From Bacillus sp. EB106-08-02-XG196 (GTDB lineage Bacteria; Bacillota; Bacilli; Bacillales; Cytobacillaceae): a stretch of 64,000 nt of DNA. Shown here piece after piece: positions 17,998-27,697 of this stretch. The notes beneath the pieces are model-generated. The model worked only from the letters and a program-made list of their open reading frames with translations. It was not told where the DNA came from and searched no databases. Position numbers and translations under genes: made by a program. The first letter of the stretch is position 1; the number at the start of each line of letters is the position of its first letter. The stretch lies in the NCBI RefSeq assembly GCF_013396335.1, contig NZ_JABWSY010000007.1, positions 62,001-126,000 on the forward strand. The letters run 5' to 3'.

Positions 17998-18126
17998 ATG
18001 TCTAAAGAGAAAAAGCCGTTATTGACTGATGAATTTTTAGATGAACTTGCAAAAGAAATCAATGAAATATACGGTCCTCCAGATGAACAAAATGATAATA
18101 CAAAGAATGATGAAAAAGATAATTAA
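17998..18126 (+). CDS. Small acidic protein, 42 residues
   Basis: ATG 17998 follows ATTGGAG at 6 nt. The product, MSKEKKPLLTDEFLDELAK and on, is highly charged with an acidic helix and an Asp/Asn/Glu/Lys-rich tail and no membrane segment. It lies divergent from the kimA leader and 133 bp upstream of the YheC/D gene. I do not recognise a family; small proteins of this type are common in spore formers. Support comes from the ribosome binding site and protein-like codon use. Confidence 0.55.
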   Translation: MSKEKKPLLTDEFLDELAKEINEIYGPPDEQNDNTKNDEKDN

Positions 18127-18259
18127 TCCACCATTCCATATTTCCGTATAACAATAGTACACTTGTCCAAATTGTTAGAATCCCTCCCATTTTAAAGACA
18201 AACTTGATGATTAGTACATATAATAACGTATCCAGGATTTATGGTTGGGAGGAATATAA

Positions 18260-19579
18260 ATGGATAATGTTATTCTGCTATCGAGAAACACCACTAACAG
18301 TGGGATATTGACTCTTCATCCCAAATTAGCAGAATCAATGGGAATTACTCAAATTACAGCTAGAAAGATCAGATTTGGAGCAAAAACCTATCAATCTATT
18401 GTAGAAATTTCTGATGAGCTACCCTTGAATGGGGCAAGCCTATCTGAAGATATTTTGGACATGCTGAACATACCTCAGCATTGCAGTCTTGAAATCAAGC
18501 AGCATGGAAACGAAATACAAATAGGACCCTTTATAGGTTTACTTGCTGGTTATTATCAAAGCTCCATCAAGAAATACCTTGAACAACTACGAGATTATGT
18601 TTTCCTTTATCATGAGATTAAAGGTGCAATACTTGTCTTTTCTCTTGACCATGTTGATAAAATCAATCATACAGCGAAAGGATATCTTTATAATCCACGA
18701 ACAAAACAATGGGAAGAAGGTACCTACCCCTATCCTTCAGCTATTTTTGTGATGACATCTTCTGTAAGCTCTGCGTGGATACAGCATTTCAAATCAGTCA
18801 TTGGCGATGTCATTTTTAATGATTTCTTTCTATCTAGATTGAGTATTCACAAGAAATTAGCAAGTTCAATTGGTGTAAAATGTTACCTGCCCGATACGAT
18901 TCTTTATGGTTCTCCTCAAGATCTGTACTACTTTTTAAAGAAATTCCCTAATTTAACAGTTAAACCACTTAATAACGCGAATCGTTCGGTCATAAGAGTA
19001 TACTTAAAAAACTCGAACTCTCTCGTTATATCTAATCTGAGAACCTTGGAAACTAAGAGTTTCAAATTTAATAGTCGGGATCAAGCCTATTCCATTTTTA
19101 AACAATATTTTAAAGATGGAGAATATTTGATTCAGGAATCGATTGATGTAACAGGTTATCGAACGATGTCAATTCGAATCATTACTGTTAAAGATCAAAC
19201 GGGTCAGTGGAAGGCTATAGGCTTGTTTACCCGAGGAGATCAATCTGGAGAGAATGAAGGTAAATTATTGCCTTTGGTTAAATTTCAAAAAGAGATGGTA
19301 TCAGATTTCTTGCAGCAAAGTGATTTGTATGCATCCCTAACCTATCAGGAATTAACCCATATTGCTATTGACACAGTCAAAGAAATCGAGAGCATGGGGG
19401 TACATTTTGCGAATGCAGCTGTAGATATAATAATTGGAGAATTAGGCGATATCTGGATTTCAGAAATCGATTACTTCAATCCCTCACACGAAATAGCACT
19501 AGTCGCAGGTTATCCGAACCTATACTATGAAATCTTAAAAACCAATATGCTCTATGCGAAAAAGCTAGCAGGTTTTTAA
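18260..19579 (+). CDS. YheC/YheD family ATP-grasp spore coat-associated protein
   Basis: 439 residues from ATG 18260 with GGGAGGA upstream. The N-terminal part (1-130) resembles a double-psi-barrel-like region. Then comes FNDFFLSRLSIHKKLA followed by LPDTILYG and an ATP-grasp core with the LTVKPLNNANRSVIRV strand, EYLIQESID, and a C-terminal metal-binding segment VDIIIGELGDIWISEIDYFNP. YheC and YheD are associated with the forespore or coat in B. subtilis. Monocistronic, ended by the terminator at 19587. Confidence 0.85.
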   Translation: MDNVILLSRNTTNSGILTLHPKLAESMGITQITARKIRFGAKTYQSIVEISDELPLNGASLSEDILDMLNIPQHCSLEIKQHGNEIQIGPFIGLLAGYYQSSIKKYLEQLRDYVFLYHEIKGAILVFSLDHVDKINHTAKGYLYNPRTKQWEEGTYPYPSAIFVMTSSVSSAWIQHFKSVIGDVIFNDFFLSRLSIHKKLASSIGVKCYLPDTILYGSPQDLYYFLKKFPNLTVKPLNNANRSVIRVYLKNSNSLVISNLRTLETKSFKFNSRDQAYSIFKQYFKDGEYLIQESIDVTGYRTMSIRIITVKDQTGQWKAIGLFTRGDQSGENEGKLLPLVKFQKEMVSDFLQQSDLYASLTYQELTHIAIDTVKEIESMGVHFANAAVDIIIGELGDIWISEIDYFNPSHEIALVAGYPNLYYEILKTNMLYAKKLAGF

Positions 19580-19586
19580 CAATAAC

Positions 19587-19617
19587 AAAAGAGCTAACCA
19601 AAAATTAGCTCTTTTTT
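19587..19617. terminator. Bidirectional terminator
   Basis: AAAAGAGCTAA (19587-19597) pairs with TTAGCTCTTTT (19605-19615); T-runs on both strands. It serves the YheC/D gene and the convergent glutaredoxin-like gene, whose stop lies inside it. Confidence 0.85.
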
Positions 19618-19847
19618 GCTATTTCCATTATTTCTTTCAGTTCGTTTGTAAAACCTTTTACAGCTTTATTTCCTAACACCGTTACCGGAACACCTAAAAA
19701 GCCATATTTCTCAACTTCTGTTTGAAAATCTGTGTTCGTTGAAATATCCCTCACCTCAAAAGGTATGCCTTCCTCCGTAAGGACTTTTTTGACCATTGTG
19801 CACTCTATACAGTCATTTGTGGTATAGACGATAATCCCTTCAGCCAT
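19605..19847 (-). CDS. Glutaredoxin-like protein
   Basis: 80 residues with a thioredoxin fold: IIVYTTNDCIECTMVKKVLTEEGIPFEVRDIS, then GVPVTVLGNKAVKGF, which contains the cis-Pro (VPV) of the family. The active-site motif is C-I-E-C, spaced as in NrdH or glutaredoxin (CxxC) but with unusual middle residues. It likely acts as a cytoplasmic thiol-disulfide protein. ATG 19847 has a GGAG-type site. It precedes the broken phosphoesterase gene on the opposite side, without a clear operon. Confidence 0.8.
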   Translation of the reverse strand: MAEGIIVYTTNDCIECTMVKKVLTEEGIPFEVRDISTNTDFQTEVEKYGFLGVPVTVLGNKAVKGFTNELKEIMEIAKKS

Positions 19848-19873
19848 TGTTTACCCTCTCCTTCCATTCGTAG

Positions 19874-20312
19874 TTACTCTTCATCAAAATATAAAAGTTC
19901 TGCTGCTATTTTATCACTTATGGTGATCACCCCGAAAGAATACTGCTTCTGTCTTCTCTTTTCAGTTGGCAATCCTGGGTTAAATACAATCTACTTTTTC
20001 ACCTTTAAAGGCTTCAATGGCACGTTTTTCCGTTGTTTTTCCTTTACCATGTCCATGGGTAATACCAATTTTAATCCCACATACTTCTACTATTTTTTTA
20101 AAAGATAACAATTCTATTATTTCTTGGCCATCTACATTTCCATATACACCTTCAACTCTTGCATATGACTGTAGCGCTTTATATACATCAATCGTTGTCC
20201 AGTCACCTGCATGAATAATCAAATCAGCATCCTTCAGTTGTTCTAATAATCTAGTTGGTAGTCCCTTTTTTCTCTTTGGTAAATGCGTATCTGATATTAC
20301 GACAATATTCAT
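19874..20312 (-). pseudogene. YfcE-type metallophosphoesterase disrupted by an internal deletion
   Basis: The N-terminal 110 codons (20312 down to the stop at 19980) are a good YfcE/MJ0936-like phosphodiesterase start: MNIVVISDTHLP, IIHAGDW, EGVYGNVDGQ and ITHGHGKG. The reading then hits TAA right after EKVDCI. In the next frame the family C-terminus continues as FNPGLPTEKRRQKQYS through LLYFDEE to the stop at 19874. The piece between, which should hold the GHSH/GHTH metal ligands and the strand before FNPGS, is missing, an out-of-frame deletion of roughly 50-60 bases. Family members are about 165-175 residues, so this copy is probably inactive. Confidence 0.8.
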
Positions 20313-20591
20313 ACTTTTTCCTCACTATTTTCAAAAACAGCAATATTTTATTAGACACAATACATGAATATCCTTATTTCAAATCTTTATTATGACAACA
20401 TTAAATGACATAAGAACTCAGGAAATGTCTGTTCTTGCGCTTTCCCGAGAAATATAAAAAATTTCCCGAATTGTCAAATGAATCATTGATTCTCCAATTA
20501 AGTTTATTATCTCTCATCATAGAGAAACCGCTTACATAATAATTTCTTTTAAGGCAAAAATATTGTCAGCATAATAAAAGGAGGCATCATT

Positions 20592-21143
20592 TTGGACGAC
20601 AAAATATTTAGAACACTAAATCAATTCACTGGCAGGAATCGTTTTGTTGATATATTTATGATTATAATTTCTAAGAAACTCCGATATTTTTTTGCGTATT
20701 TTTTGGTAATTATGTGGTTTCAAAATAACTTTCATAAAAGAATCACATCACTTGCAGGAATTTCTGCAATTATTACATTACTGCTCACTAGTGTTATTAA
20801 ATTGGTTTATTTTAAGCCTCGACCATTTTCAAAGAAACGGGTAAATCTATTAGCTCCTGTTCCTTCAGAAAAGGATTCATCATTTCCAAGTAAACACACA
20901 ACCCTAGCATTTGCCGTAGCAATTTCAGTTCTTTTTTACAAGCGCACATTTGGTTGTATCTTGTCCATTTTAGCTTTCCTAGCAGGTTTTTCTCGTATTT
21001 GGATGGGACAGCATTATCCTTCTGATATTATTGGCAGTGCTATCATTGGAAGTATAGTTGCTATAGGGGTAAACTTTTCATCAAACTTTTGGGATCCATT
21101 TATTAACCGAGTTATCTATACCTACAATCGTTTTTTTCTTTAA
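20592..21143 (+). CDS. bcrC: Undecaprenyl-diphosphatase, PAP2 family (BcrC-like)
   Basis: 183 residues from TTG 20592, behind AAAGGAGG. Five to six membrane helices. The three phosphatase motifs are present: KLVYFKPRPF, the SFPSKHT segment with catalytic His, and SRIWMGQHYPSDIIGS with the second catalytic His. BcrC recycles undecaprenyl pyrophosphate for cell-wall synthesis and gives bacitracin resistance. The 279 bp upstream is AT-rich; I could not find a convincing ECF sigma promoter of the TGAAAC/CGTC type. Confidence 0.88.
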   Translation: MDDKIFRTLNQFTGRNRFVDIFMIIISKKLRYFFAYFLVIMWFQNNFHKRITSLAGISAIITLLLTSVIKLVYFKPRPFSKKRVNLLAPVPSEKDSSFPSKHTTLAFAVAISVLFYKRTFGCILSILAFLAGFSRIWMGQHYPSDIIGSAIIGSIVAIGVNFSSNFWDPFINRVIYTYNRFFL

Positions 21144-21175
21144 ATTAACTTTAGCTTCCTTACGTATTTTTCTCG

Positions 21176-21940
21176 TTATGTAAGGACAAAATCGATAATC
21201 AATTTGTTTAATTCTCTCGCTGCTTTTGTAGGTATTTGATGTTTTTCCTTATCAATGAACCTTAAATCACTGCATGGCAATTTTTCTTTTAAGAGATTCG
21301 CATACCGATGAAATGATTTGTCTTTCTTCCCATAGACCATTAATATGGGAAGATCGATATTTCCTAATTGATTTGTACAATTATATTTTAAACTATATTG
21401 GTAATATTGATTAATATTTCTGGCATTACCTTTAACTGCTCCATTGTACAATTTTCTAAACGTCTCTTTTGTATCGGAATTGCCCCATGTAATCGCCTGC
21501 GCCAAAAAAGAAAATGTCCTAGGATTTGTAAGTTTAACCGCTAAAGAAATCCTTTTCCTCAAATAAAAATCGCTAACTTCCGACATTCCACTTACCAAAA
21601 TACTTCCTAAGGATCTGTCGGAATAAGTCAGCATAAATTCTAAGGCAATAGAAGCTCCTGTCGAATACCCGCACAGAAATGCTTTTTCTATACCTAAATG
21701 ATCCAGCAAACGTTTAATGTCTTCCACAATTAACGGATAAGTTATCGATTGAATTGAGAACTGACTTCTGCCATGGCCTCTTATATCAAAAGTAATAACT
21801 TTAAAATCCTGAGAAAGTCCATCCATTTGATAACTGAAATTTTCACTCGTAAGTAATGGAGGATGGATAAAAACGATGGGAGTTCCATTTCCTTTAACAT
21901 GATAATATAGGCTGACACCTTTTCCAACCAGCTTTGGCAT
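21176..21940 (-). CDS. Alpha/beta-hydrolase fold protein
   Basis: 254 residues from ATG 21940, behind GAGGTG; the upstream in-frame ATG at 22024 has no ribosome binding site. Residues FIHPPLL form the oxyanion region, GYSTGAS the nucleophile elbow (Ser), YGKKDKS carries the catalytic Asp, and KEKHQIP the His, so the triad is intact. The substrate is unknown; it resembles the general esterase/proline-iminopeptidase-like branch. Its position next to the YjiH-like gene does not define a pathway. Confidence 0.82.
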   Translation of the reverse strand: MPKLVGKGVSLYYHVKGNGTPIVFIHPPLLTSENFSYQMDGLSQDFKVITFDIRGHGRSQFSIQSITYPLIVEDIKRLLDHLGIEKAFLCGYSTGASIALEFMLTYSDRSLGSILVSGMSEVSDFYLRKRISLAVKLTNPRTFSFLAQAITWGNSDTKETFRKLYNGAVKGNARNINQYYQYSLKYNCTNQLGNIDLPILMVYGKKDKSFHRYANLLKEKLPCSDLRFIDKEKHQIPTKAARELNKLIIDFVLT

Positions 21941-22034
21941 TAATTCGAACACCTCAACAACAATTATTAAACCACTAAACTTGAATCTAATTAAATTTCC
22001 TTTTGTTATTATGTATCTTTTCATAATAAAAAAA

Positions 22035-22061
22035 ACTGTTCCTCTATAAAAAAGAAACAGT
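22035..22061 (-). terminator. Terminator of the YjiH-like gene
   Basis: 6-bp stem ACTGTT/AACAGT around a 15-nt loop, followed on the minus strand by a run of T. Confidence 0.6.
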
Positions 22062-22071
22062 CACAACCCTA

Positions 22072-23409
22072 TTATAGAATTAAGAAAGCTATAGGTGCTG
22101 TAAGAAGAATCGTGAATACTACCCTTTCGAACCAAATGACGACGAGTTTTCCAATCGTAAGTGGAATTTCTGTCGATAAAATACATGGTACTACAGCTGA
22201 GAAAAAAATAATCGATGATACCGAAACAACAGCGATAACAAACTTAGTAACAATGGCTGCCTTGGTAACTAATAGGGCCGGCAAGAACATTTCTGCGATT
22301 GAGACAGCGCTTGCTTTTGCGGCCAGCATTGGGTCTGGTAATTGAACGAGTGCAGTGAATGGATAAAAAAGATAACCCAGCCAATCAAAAACAGGTGTAT
22401 ATTCTACCAATATAAGTCCAAGTAACCCAACTGACATAATTGATGGCAAGATACCCATAGTCATGATAAAGCCATCCTTAAGGTTGTCCCAGATATTTTT
22501 ACCTAAGCTCGAAGATTGATTAGCGGTGACCATCGCTTCTTTCCATGCTGTTTTAACACGGTCTTTCTTGATAATGACCTCTTCATCACCCTCCATATCC
22601 TGGTAATAAGAGTCACTAATTTTATTTAGCGGCCAGATTCTAACAGTAATAGCAGTTACGATGAAAGTCACCACAAAGGTAACCCAAAAATAGGCGTTCC
22701 AAACCTCCATTAGATTCAATGTCTTCGCGACAACGATCATAAAGGTTGCAGAAACAGTAGAAAAACCGGTTGCAATAATTGCTGCTTCTTTTATTGAATA
22801 TTTACCTTCTTTAAAAACACGGTTGGTAATTAAAAGACCAATGGAATAGCTTCCTACAAAGGATGCTACAGCATCGATCGCTGATCTCCCCGGTGTTTTC
22901 CAAATTGGCCTCATGACAGGTTGCATGAATATTCCGATAAATTCAAGCAAACCATATCCTACTAATAAAGCCAGAAAAACAGAGCCAATTGGTACTAACA
23001 GTCCGACAGAAATTACCAGCTTGTTAAAAAGGAATGGTGCCATATTAGGATCAAAAAACCATTTTGGACCAAAATTAAATACAAGCATAATAGCAGCAAC
23101 AAGTCCAAATATTTTCAGAAATGAAAACACTGTGGTGACTACATTTTTATTCCAGGACTTAGTCACAAAAGGATATACTGCACCTAACAATATGACCAGT
23201 AATGCATAATAAGGTAAAACATTTGGGACCGCAAGTTGAATATAAGAAACAAAATGATCCAGCATAATAGAAGACTTTCCATTCAAAGTAACAGGTACAA
23301 AAAATACAAAGATACCAATCGCACTAAAAACAAAAAACTTCATGACATTCAACATATTACTATTCTGTAATTCAGGCTGCTGCACCTGCTGTAACGGTCG
23401 ATTTTCCAT
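22072..23409 (-). CDS. YjiH family membrane protein (putative transporter with Gate/nucleoside-recognition domain)
   Basis: 445 residues from ATG 23409 (GGGGG site). About ten to twelve helices with the conserved segment AIDAVASFVGSYSIGLLITNRVFKEGKYSIKEAAIIATGFSTVSATFMIVVAKTL seen in parts: VGSYSIGLLITNRV and GFSTVSATFMIVV. YjiH proteins are unassigned transporters. Its place after hutG on the same strand makes histidine, urocanate or a formimino compound a reasonable substrate, by inference only. A hairpin and dispersed repeat separate it from hutG. Confidence 0.75.
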   Translation of the reverse strand: MENRPLQQVQQPELQNSNMLNVMKFFVFSAIGIFVFFVPVTLNGKSSIMLDHFVSYIQLAVPNVLPYYALLVILLGAVYPFVTKSWNKNVVTTVFSFLKIFGLVAAIMLVFNFGPKWFFDPNMAPFLFNKLVISVGLLVPIGSVFLALLVGYGLLEFIGIFMQPVMRPIWKTPGRSAIDAVASFVGSYSIGLLITNRVFKEGKYSIKEAAIIATGFSTVSATFMIVVAKTLNLMEVWNAYFWVTFVVTFIVTAITVRIWPLNKISDSYYQDMEGDEEVIIKKDRVKTAWKEAMVTANQSSSLGKNIWDNLKDGFIMTMGILPSIMSVGLLGLILVEYTPVFDWLGYLFYPFTALVQLPDPMLAAKASAVSIAEMFLPALLVTKAAIVTKFVIAVVSVSSIIFFSAVVPCILSTEIPLTIGKLVVIWFERVVFTILLTAPIAFLIL

Positions 23410-23460
23410 ACCCAATCCCCCTTGTTCGAATAAATCCCCTTAGTTCCGTATTCGCACCCG

Positions 23461-23510
23461 ACAACTGTCCACCTAGGGTGGACAGTTGTATTTTAGTGGT
23501 GCCTGTCACC
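23461..23510. repeat. Hairpin plus dispersed 13-bp repeat between hutG and YjiH-like gene
   Basis: ACAACTGTCCAC (23461-23472) pairs with GTGGACAGTTGT (23478-23489) around a 5-nt loop; GGTGCCTGTCACC follows at 23498-23510. No T-run for minus-strand termination. Related to the motifs at 11238-11279 and 34867-34960. Confidence 0.6.
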
Positions 23511-23539
23511 AGAGCTAGCAAACGGATATAACCCGCTAT

Positions 23540-24547
23540 CTATCTGCTAGCACTTTGTCGGAGCATGACTCCTGTTAGGAAAGTTAGGAATACGTGTGTT
23601 CCGAGTTTGACTGTTGGCTGGACGTGTGTGTCTTTTTGTGGATCCAAGCAGACGATGTCCATTGCTTTTGCTTTTGGATGACGACCAGCTGCTAGTACCC
23701 CTTCTAGCAGTTCTTCTGTTGTCATGCCCCCCGGCGTTGATGCCGGTACCCCTGGAGCATAGGCTATGTCTAACACATCCATATCTACAGTTAAATAAAT
23801 GGTATCCACTTTAGAAGATAACTCCTCTAAGCAATGTAAAACGAGTTCTTCTATTCCCTTTTTCCGTGCTGTTCGAAGTGTGAAATAGTTGACTCCTTTT
23901 TCATCTGCATACTGTTTTAAATCCTTTGTATTAAAAAATCCATGGAGACCAATGTTGTACATATTGTTGCCTTCCACCACACCGCTCTCGATTAAATTGC
24001 GCATCGGTGTTCCGTTAGATGGCCCATTATCCGACATATCCCGCAAATCAAAATGGGTATCAAATTGCAGGATTCCTATTTTTTCTGATGGCTTGGCCTT
24101 GTGCATTCCTTTCACCATCATCGCTGTAATCGAATGGTCTCCGCCAATGGCACACACCTTCGAATTTTGGAAATGACCATGAATAGCAGCTGAGGCTTCG
24201 ACAATTTTTTCATGACACTTAGAAATATCCGTAACATGCATAGGAACGTCCCCTGCATCAAGTGCAGTCATTTCAGACAATTCGACATCATCATCTAGAT
24301 TATAAGTAGCAAAGCTACGCCATGAGCGTCTAAAGGCTTCGGGAAACTCAGATGCACCTGAAGCACTAATCGATGAACGGGACAAAGGAACACCGAGGAT
24401 GACTACCTCGGCTTCCTTGCTCTTATTAGGGTCGGTCAAAGCAGTAATTGGCTGAATCCATTCATGAACCTTCAATCCTGTCCCATTTTCAGGAGGTACC
24501 CACATAAAACTAGAAGGATTAATTTTTGGATAGAGAAAGCTCTTCAT
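23540..24547 (-). CDS. hutG: Formimidoylglutamase (arginase/agmatinase fold)
   Basis: 335 residues from ATG 24547, behind GGGGAGG, overlapping hutI by 29 bp. Metal-binding motifs of the ureohydrolase family are present: CAIGGDHSITA, LQFDTHFDLRD and YLTVDMDVLDIAYAPG. It hydrolyses N-formimidoyl-L-glutamate to glutamate and formamide, the last step of the hut pathway in Bacillus. It sits in the hutU-hutI-hutG series. Confidence 0.88.
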   Translation of the reverse strand: MKSFLYPKINPSSFMWVPPENGTGLKVHEWIQPITALTDPNKSKEAEVVILGVPLSRSSISASGASEFPEAFRRSWRSFATYNLDDDVELSEMTALDAGDVPMHVTDISKCHEKIVEASAAIHGHFQNSKVCAIGGDHSITAMMVKGMHKAKPSEKIGILQFDTHFDLRDMSDNGPSNGTPMRNLIESGVVEGNNMYNIGLHGFFNTKDLKQYADEKGVNYFTLRTARKKGIEELVLHCLEELSSKVDTIYLTVDMDVLDIAYAPGVPASTPGGMTTEELLEGVLAAGRHPKAKAMDIVCLDPQKDTHVQPTVKLGTHVFLTFLTGVMLRQSASR

Positions 24548-25817
24548 GTAATTGACCTCCCCTAACAACTACCTTCCCAGACTTCACGACTGTTTGCGTA
24601 TGATTAACCCCATAAGAGTATTGAAGCTTCATATAATTATCGACATTAAAAATCGTAATATCCGCCTTTTTTCCAACTTCTAAACTGCCAATTTCCCTGC
24701 CGCGATTAATCGCATGTGCAGCATTGATGGTTGCTGCAGTGATCACTTCTGCAGGTGTCATCCCCATTTTCAAACAGCCAAGATTCATAATAAATGGTAA
24801 TGACACAGTCGGAGAGGAGCCAGGGTTACAATCGGTCGATAATGCAACAGGAACCCCAAGGTCAATCATTTTACGACCGTTTGCCGATTCCGCCATTAAA
24901 AAGTAGGCTGTCCCAGGCAGCAACACTGCGACCACACCTTTTTCAGCCATCGCTTTCATTCCCTTTTCAGACGCTCTTAATAAATGGTCTGCAGAAATCG
25001 CCCCTACCTCGGCAGCTAACTCTGCCCCTTCATAGGGCTCAATTTCATCCGCATGGATTTTCGGCATCAGACCATGCTGCTTCCCTGCCTCCAGGATTCG
25101 CCTTGATTGTTCAGGGGTAAATACACCATGCTCACAAAATACATCATTGAATTCTGCCAATCCCAGCTCCGCTACCTTTGGTATCATTTCATTAATGAGG
25201 AGCTCCACAAATTGATCAGGCTTCTCTTTATACTTTTTTGGAACGGCGTGAGCGCCCATAAAGGTAGGAACCACATCGATGACATGCTTTTCATTGAGCA
25301 ATTTTGCGACTTCAAGCTGTTTAAGCTCCGTTTCCCATTCCATTCCATAACCACTTTTGGCTTCGACAGTTGTTACACCGTGACGCAGGAATTGATTTAA
25401 GCGTTCAAAGCTTTCTTCAAAAAGCTCTTCACGAGTGGCTGACTTAGTTCTTCTAGTTGTTGCGTGAATCCCGCCGCCGCTATTCATGATTTCCATGTAA
25501 GTGGCACCTTGCAGCCTCATATTAAACTCATTTTCCCTGCTTCCAGCAAAGACGAGATGAGTATGAGGGTCTACTAGTCCTGGTGTTACAAGCTTTCCAC
25601 TTGCATCGACAATCTCCGCTTCACTAAGTCGGTCTTGATATTTTTCAAAAAGTACCTCATCTTTTCCTACAGCACAAATGACTCCGTTCTCAATCCAAAC
25701 ACTGCCATTTTCAATCATACCAAGCTCTGACATCGCTTCCTTTACAAGGGGAGCCTGTGAACTCCCCTGTAATGTCACGATCTGAGAAGCATTTCTTATA
25801 AAAATTGGCTTACCCAA
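24519..25817 (-). CDS. hutI: Imidazolonepropionase
   Basis: 432 residues from TTG 25817 (GAGGTG site 6 nt upstream); GTG 25826 would overlap that site and is less likely. Amidohydrolase family: VDPHTHLVFAGSRENEF provides the HxH metal ligands, GGGIHATTRRT, then KSGYG, VFCEHGVF, HADE and LSTDCNPGSSP further ligands. It opens the imidazolone ring to N-formimidoylglutamate. It starts 12 bp after the hutU stop, so the genes are co-transcribed. Confidence 0.93.
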   Translation of the reverse strand: MGKPIFIRNASQIVTLQGSSQAPLVKEAMSELGMIENGSVWIENGVICAVGKDEVLFEKYQDRLSEAEIVDASGKLVTPGLVDPHTHLVFAGSRENEFNMRLQGATYMEIMNSGGGIHATTRRTKSATREELFEESFERLNQFLRHGVTTVEAKSGYGMEWETELKQLEVAKLLNEKHVIDVVPTFMGAHAVPKKYKEKPDQFVELLINEMIPKVAELGLAEFNDVFCEHGVFTPEQSRRILEAGKQHGLMPKIHADEIEPYEGAELAAEVGAISADHLLRASEKGMKAMAEKGVVAVLLPGTAYFLMAESANGRKMIDLGVPVALSTDCNPGSSPTVSLPFIMNLGCLKMGMTPAEVITAATINAAHAINRGREIGSLEVGKKADITIFNVDNYMKLQYSYGVNHTQTVVKSGKVVVRGGQLHEELSLSKN

Positions 25818-25829
25818 CTGTATCACCTC

Positions 25830-27503
25830 TTAATCTTGATTTAGCATTGGCATTTTAATGCCTTTTTCTTTCGCAGTCTTAATCGCAAGCTCATAGCCTG
25901 CATCGGCATGACGAACAACACCCATCCCAGGATCTGTTGTTAATACTCGTTGCAAACGGACTTCTGCATCCTTGGTTCCATCCGCAACAATGACCATTCC
26001 GGAATGCTGAGAATAACCCATTCCTACGCCTCCGCCATGGTGGAGGGAAACCCAGCTGGCACCGCCAACGGCATTGATCATCGCATTTAGGATTGGCCAG
26101 TCAGAAACGGCATCACTTCCGTCCTTCATTCCTTCTGTTTCTCGGTTAGGGGATGCCACTGAGCCTGCATCTAGGTGGTCACGACCAATAACAATCGGCG
26201 CCGATACTTCACCGGAGGCAACCAGGTCATTAATGATTTTTCCTAAGCGGGCACGATCTCCATATCCAAGCCAGCAAATACGAGCAGGCAGACCTTGAAA
26301 GCTAATCTTTTCCTGAGCCATTTTTACCCATTTATATAGGTGCTCATCATCCTTAAATTCACGCAGCAGGACTTCATCAATTTTTCGAATATCCTCAGGG
26401 TCTCCTGACAATGCTGCCCAGCGGAAAGGCCCTTTTCCTTCGCAGAATAATGGACGGATATAAGCAGGAACGAAGCCAGGGAAATTAAAGGCATTTTCTA
26501 CTCCCTCATCCTTTGCCACCTGACGAATGTTATTTCCGTAGTCAAAGGTTATAGCACCTTTTTCCTGCATCTTCAGCATAGCTTTTACGTGGATGGCCAT
26601 GCTTTGCTTCGAAAGTTTCACATATGTTACAGGGTCAGTTATTCTAAGAACCCTTGCTTCTTCTAAGCTATAACCAACTGGAACATAACCATTTAATGGA
26701 TCATGAGCAGAAGTTTGATCTGTTAACACATCCGGGATAAACCCTTTTTCAATCATGATCGGCAGCAACTCAGCAGCGTTTCCTATCAAACCGATTGATA
26801 ATGCCTTCCCAGCTTTCTTTGCCTCGATTGCAAGATTAATAGCCCCTTCTAAATCGCTCGTTTTCACGTCAAGGTAAGCGGTTTCAATTCTGCGATCCAC
26901 TCTAGTTTCATCAACATCAATCGCAAGGCATACACCATCATTCATCGTTACCGCTAATGGCTGGGCGCCACCCATGCCGCCGAGACCAGCAGTTAATGTA
27001 ATGGTATGTTTTAGTGATCCACTGAATTCTTGACGTGCAAGCTCTGCGAACGTTTCGTAGGTTCCTTGGACAATTCCCTGCGTTCCAATATAGATCCAGC
27101 TGCCTGCAGTCATTTGTCCGTACATCATTAACCCCTTTTTATCTAGCTCGTGGAAATGCTCCCAGTTCGCCCAGGCAGGAACTAAATTAGAGTTTGCCAG
27201 CAGCACACGAGGTGCGTCCTTATGTGATTTGAAAACGGCCACAGGTTTACCTGATTGAATTAACAATGTTTCATCACTTTCTAATTCAAGTAGAGATTTA
27301 ACAATAGCATCGTAGGATTCCCAATTACGTGCTGCCTTCCCAATTCCACCGTAAACCACTAAATCCTCTGGTCGCTCTGCTACTTCTTGATCAAGATTGT
27401 TCATTAACATTCTTAGTGCAGCCTCTTGAATCCAGCCTTTAGCATGTAATTCTGTTCCTTTATAATTCTTAATTACTCTTGATTTAGATGTACTAGCTTC
27501 CAT
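25830..27503 (-). CDS. hutU: Urocanate hydratase (urocanase)
   Basis: 557 residues from ATG 27503, behind AGAGGAG; the GTG at 27512 lies in that site. Urocanase signatures: [28 protein letters not shown] (NAD+ binding), and CRELPARI-like [15 protein letters not shown]. It hydrates urocanate to imidazolonepropionate, using NAD+ as catalytic cofactor. First gene of hutU-hutI-hutG-(yjiH). The first hut enzyme, histidase (hutH), and the hutP antiterminator gene are absent from this window. Confidence 0.95.
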   Translation of the reverse strand: MEASTSKSRVIKNYKGTELHAKGWIQEAALRMLMNNLDQEVAERPEDLVVYGGIGKAARNWESYDAIVKSLLELESDETLLIQSGKPVAVFKSHKDAPRVLLANSNLVPAWANWEHFHELDKKGLMMYGQMTAGSWIYIGTQGIVQGTYETFAELARQEFSGSLKHTITLTAGLGGMGGAQPLAVTMNDGVCLAIDVDETRVDRRIETAYLDVKTSDLEGAINLAIEAKKAGKALSIGLIGNAAELLPIMIEKGFIPDVLTDQTSAHDPLNGYVPVGYSLEEARVLRITDPVTYVKLSKQSMAIHVKAMLKMQEKGAITFDYGNNIRQVAKDEGVENAFNFPGFVPAYIRPLFCEGKGPFRWAALSGDPEDIRKIDEVLLREFKDDEHLYKWVKMAQEKISFQGLPARICWLGYGDRARLGKIINDLVASGEVSAPIVIGRDHLDAGSVASPNRETEGMKDGSDAVSDWPILNAMINAVGGASWVSLHHGGGVGMGYSQHSGMVIVADGTKDAEVRLQRVLTTDPGMGVVRHADAGYELAIKTAKEKGIKMPMLNQD

Positions 27504-27604
27504 ACTATTCACTCCTCTATGTCTTTTATCTCTCCTTTATTATAAAAATAAAATCTTCTGAAAAATACAAATCAATCATTAGAAAATTAGCACTATTTAT
27601 CTGT

Positions 27605-27645
27605 ATAACTAGTTTATTTTTAGCCTATAACTATATTATTTTTAG
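27605..27645. promoter_or_regulatory. Tandem 19-bp direct repeat upstream of hutU
   Basis: ATAACTAGTTTATTTTTAG (27605-27623) and ATAACTATATTATTTTTAG (27627-27645) agree at 17 of 19 positions, with a period of 22 bp (two helical turns). They lie 102-142 bp upstream of the hutU start, between the regulator terminator and hutU. This geometry is typical of AraC-family operators, and the gene just upstream encodes an AraC-type response regulator. Confidence 0.55.
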
Positions 27646-27669
27646 AAAAGTATAATTTTATTAGAAAAA

Positions 27670-27697
27670 ATAAGACTCGCTATATTCTGAGTCTTAT
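27670..27697 (-). terminator. Terminator of the AraC-type regulator
   Basis: ATAAGACTC (27670-27678) pairs with GAGTCTTAT (27689-27697) and is followed by TTTTTT on the minus strand; it overlaps the stop codon of the regulator. Confidence 0.85.
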
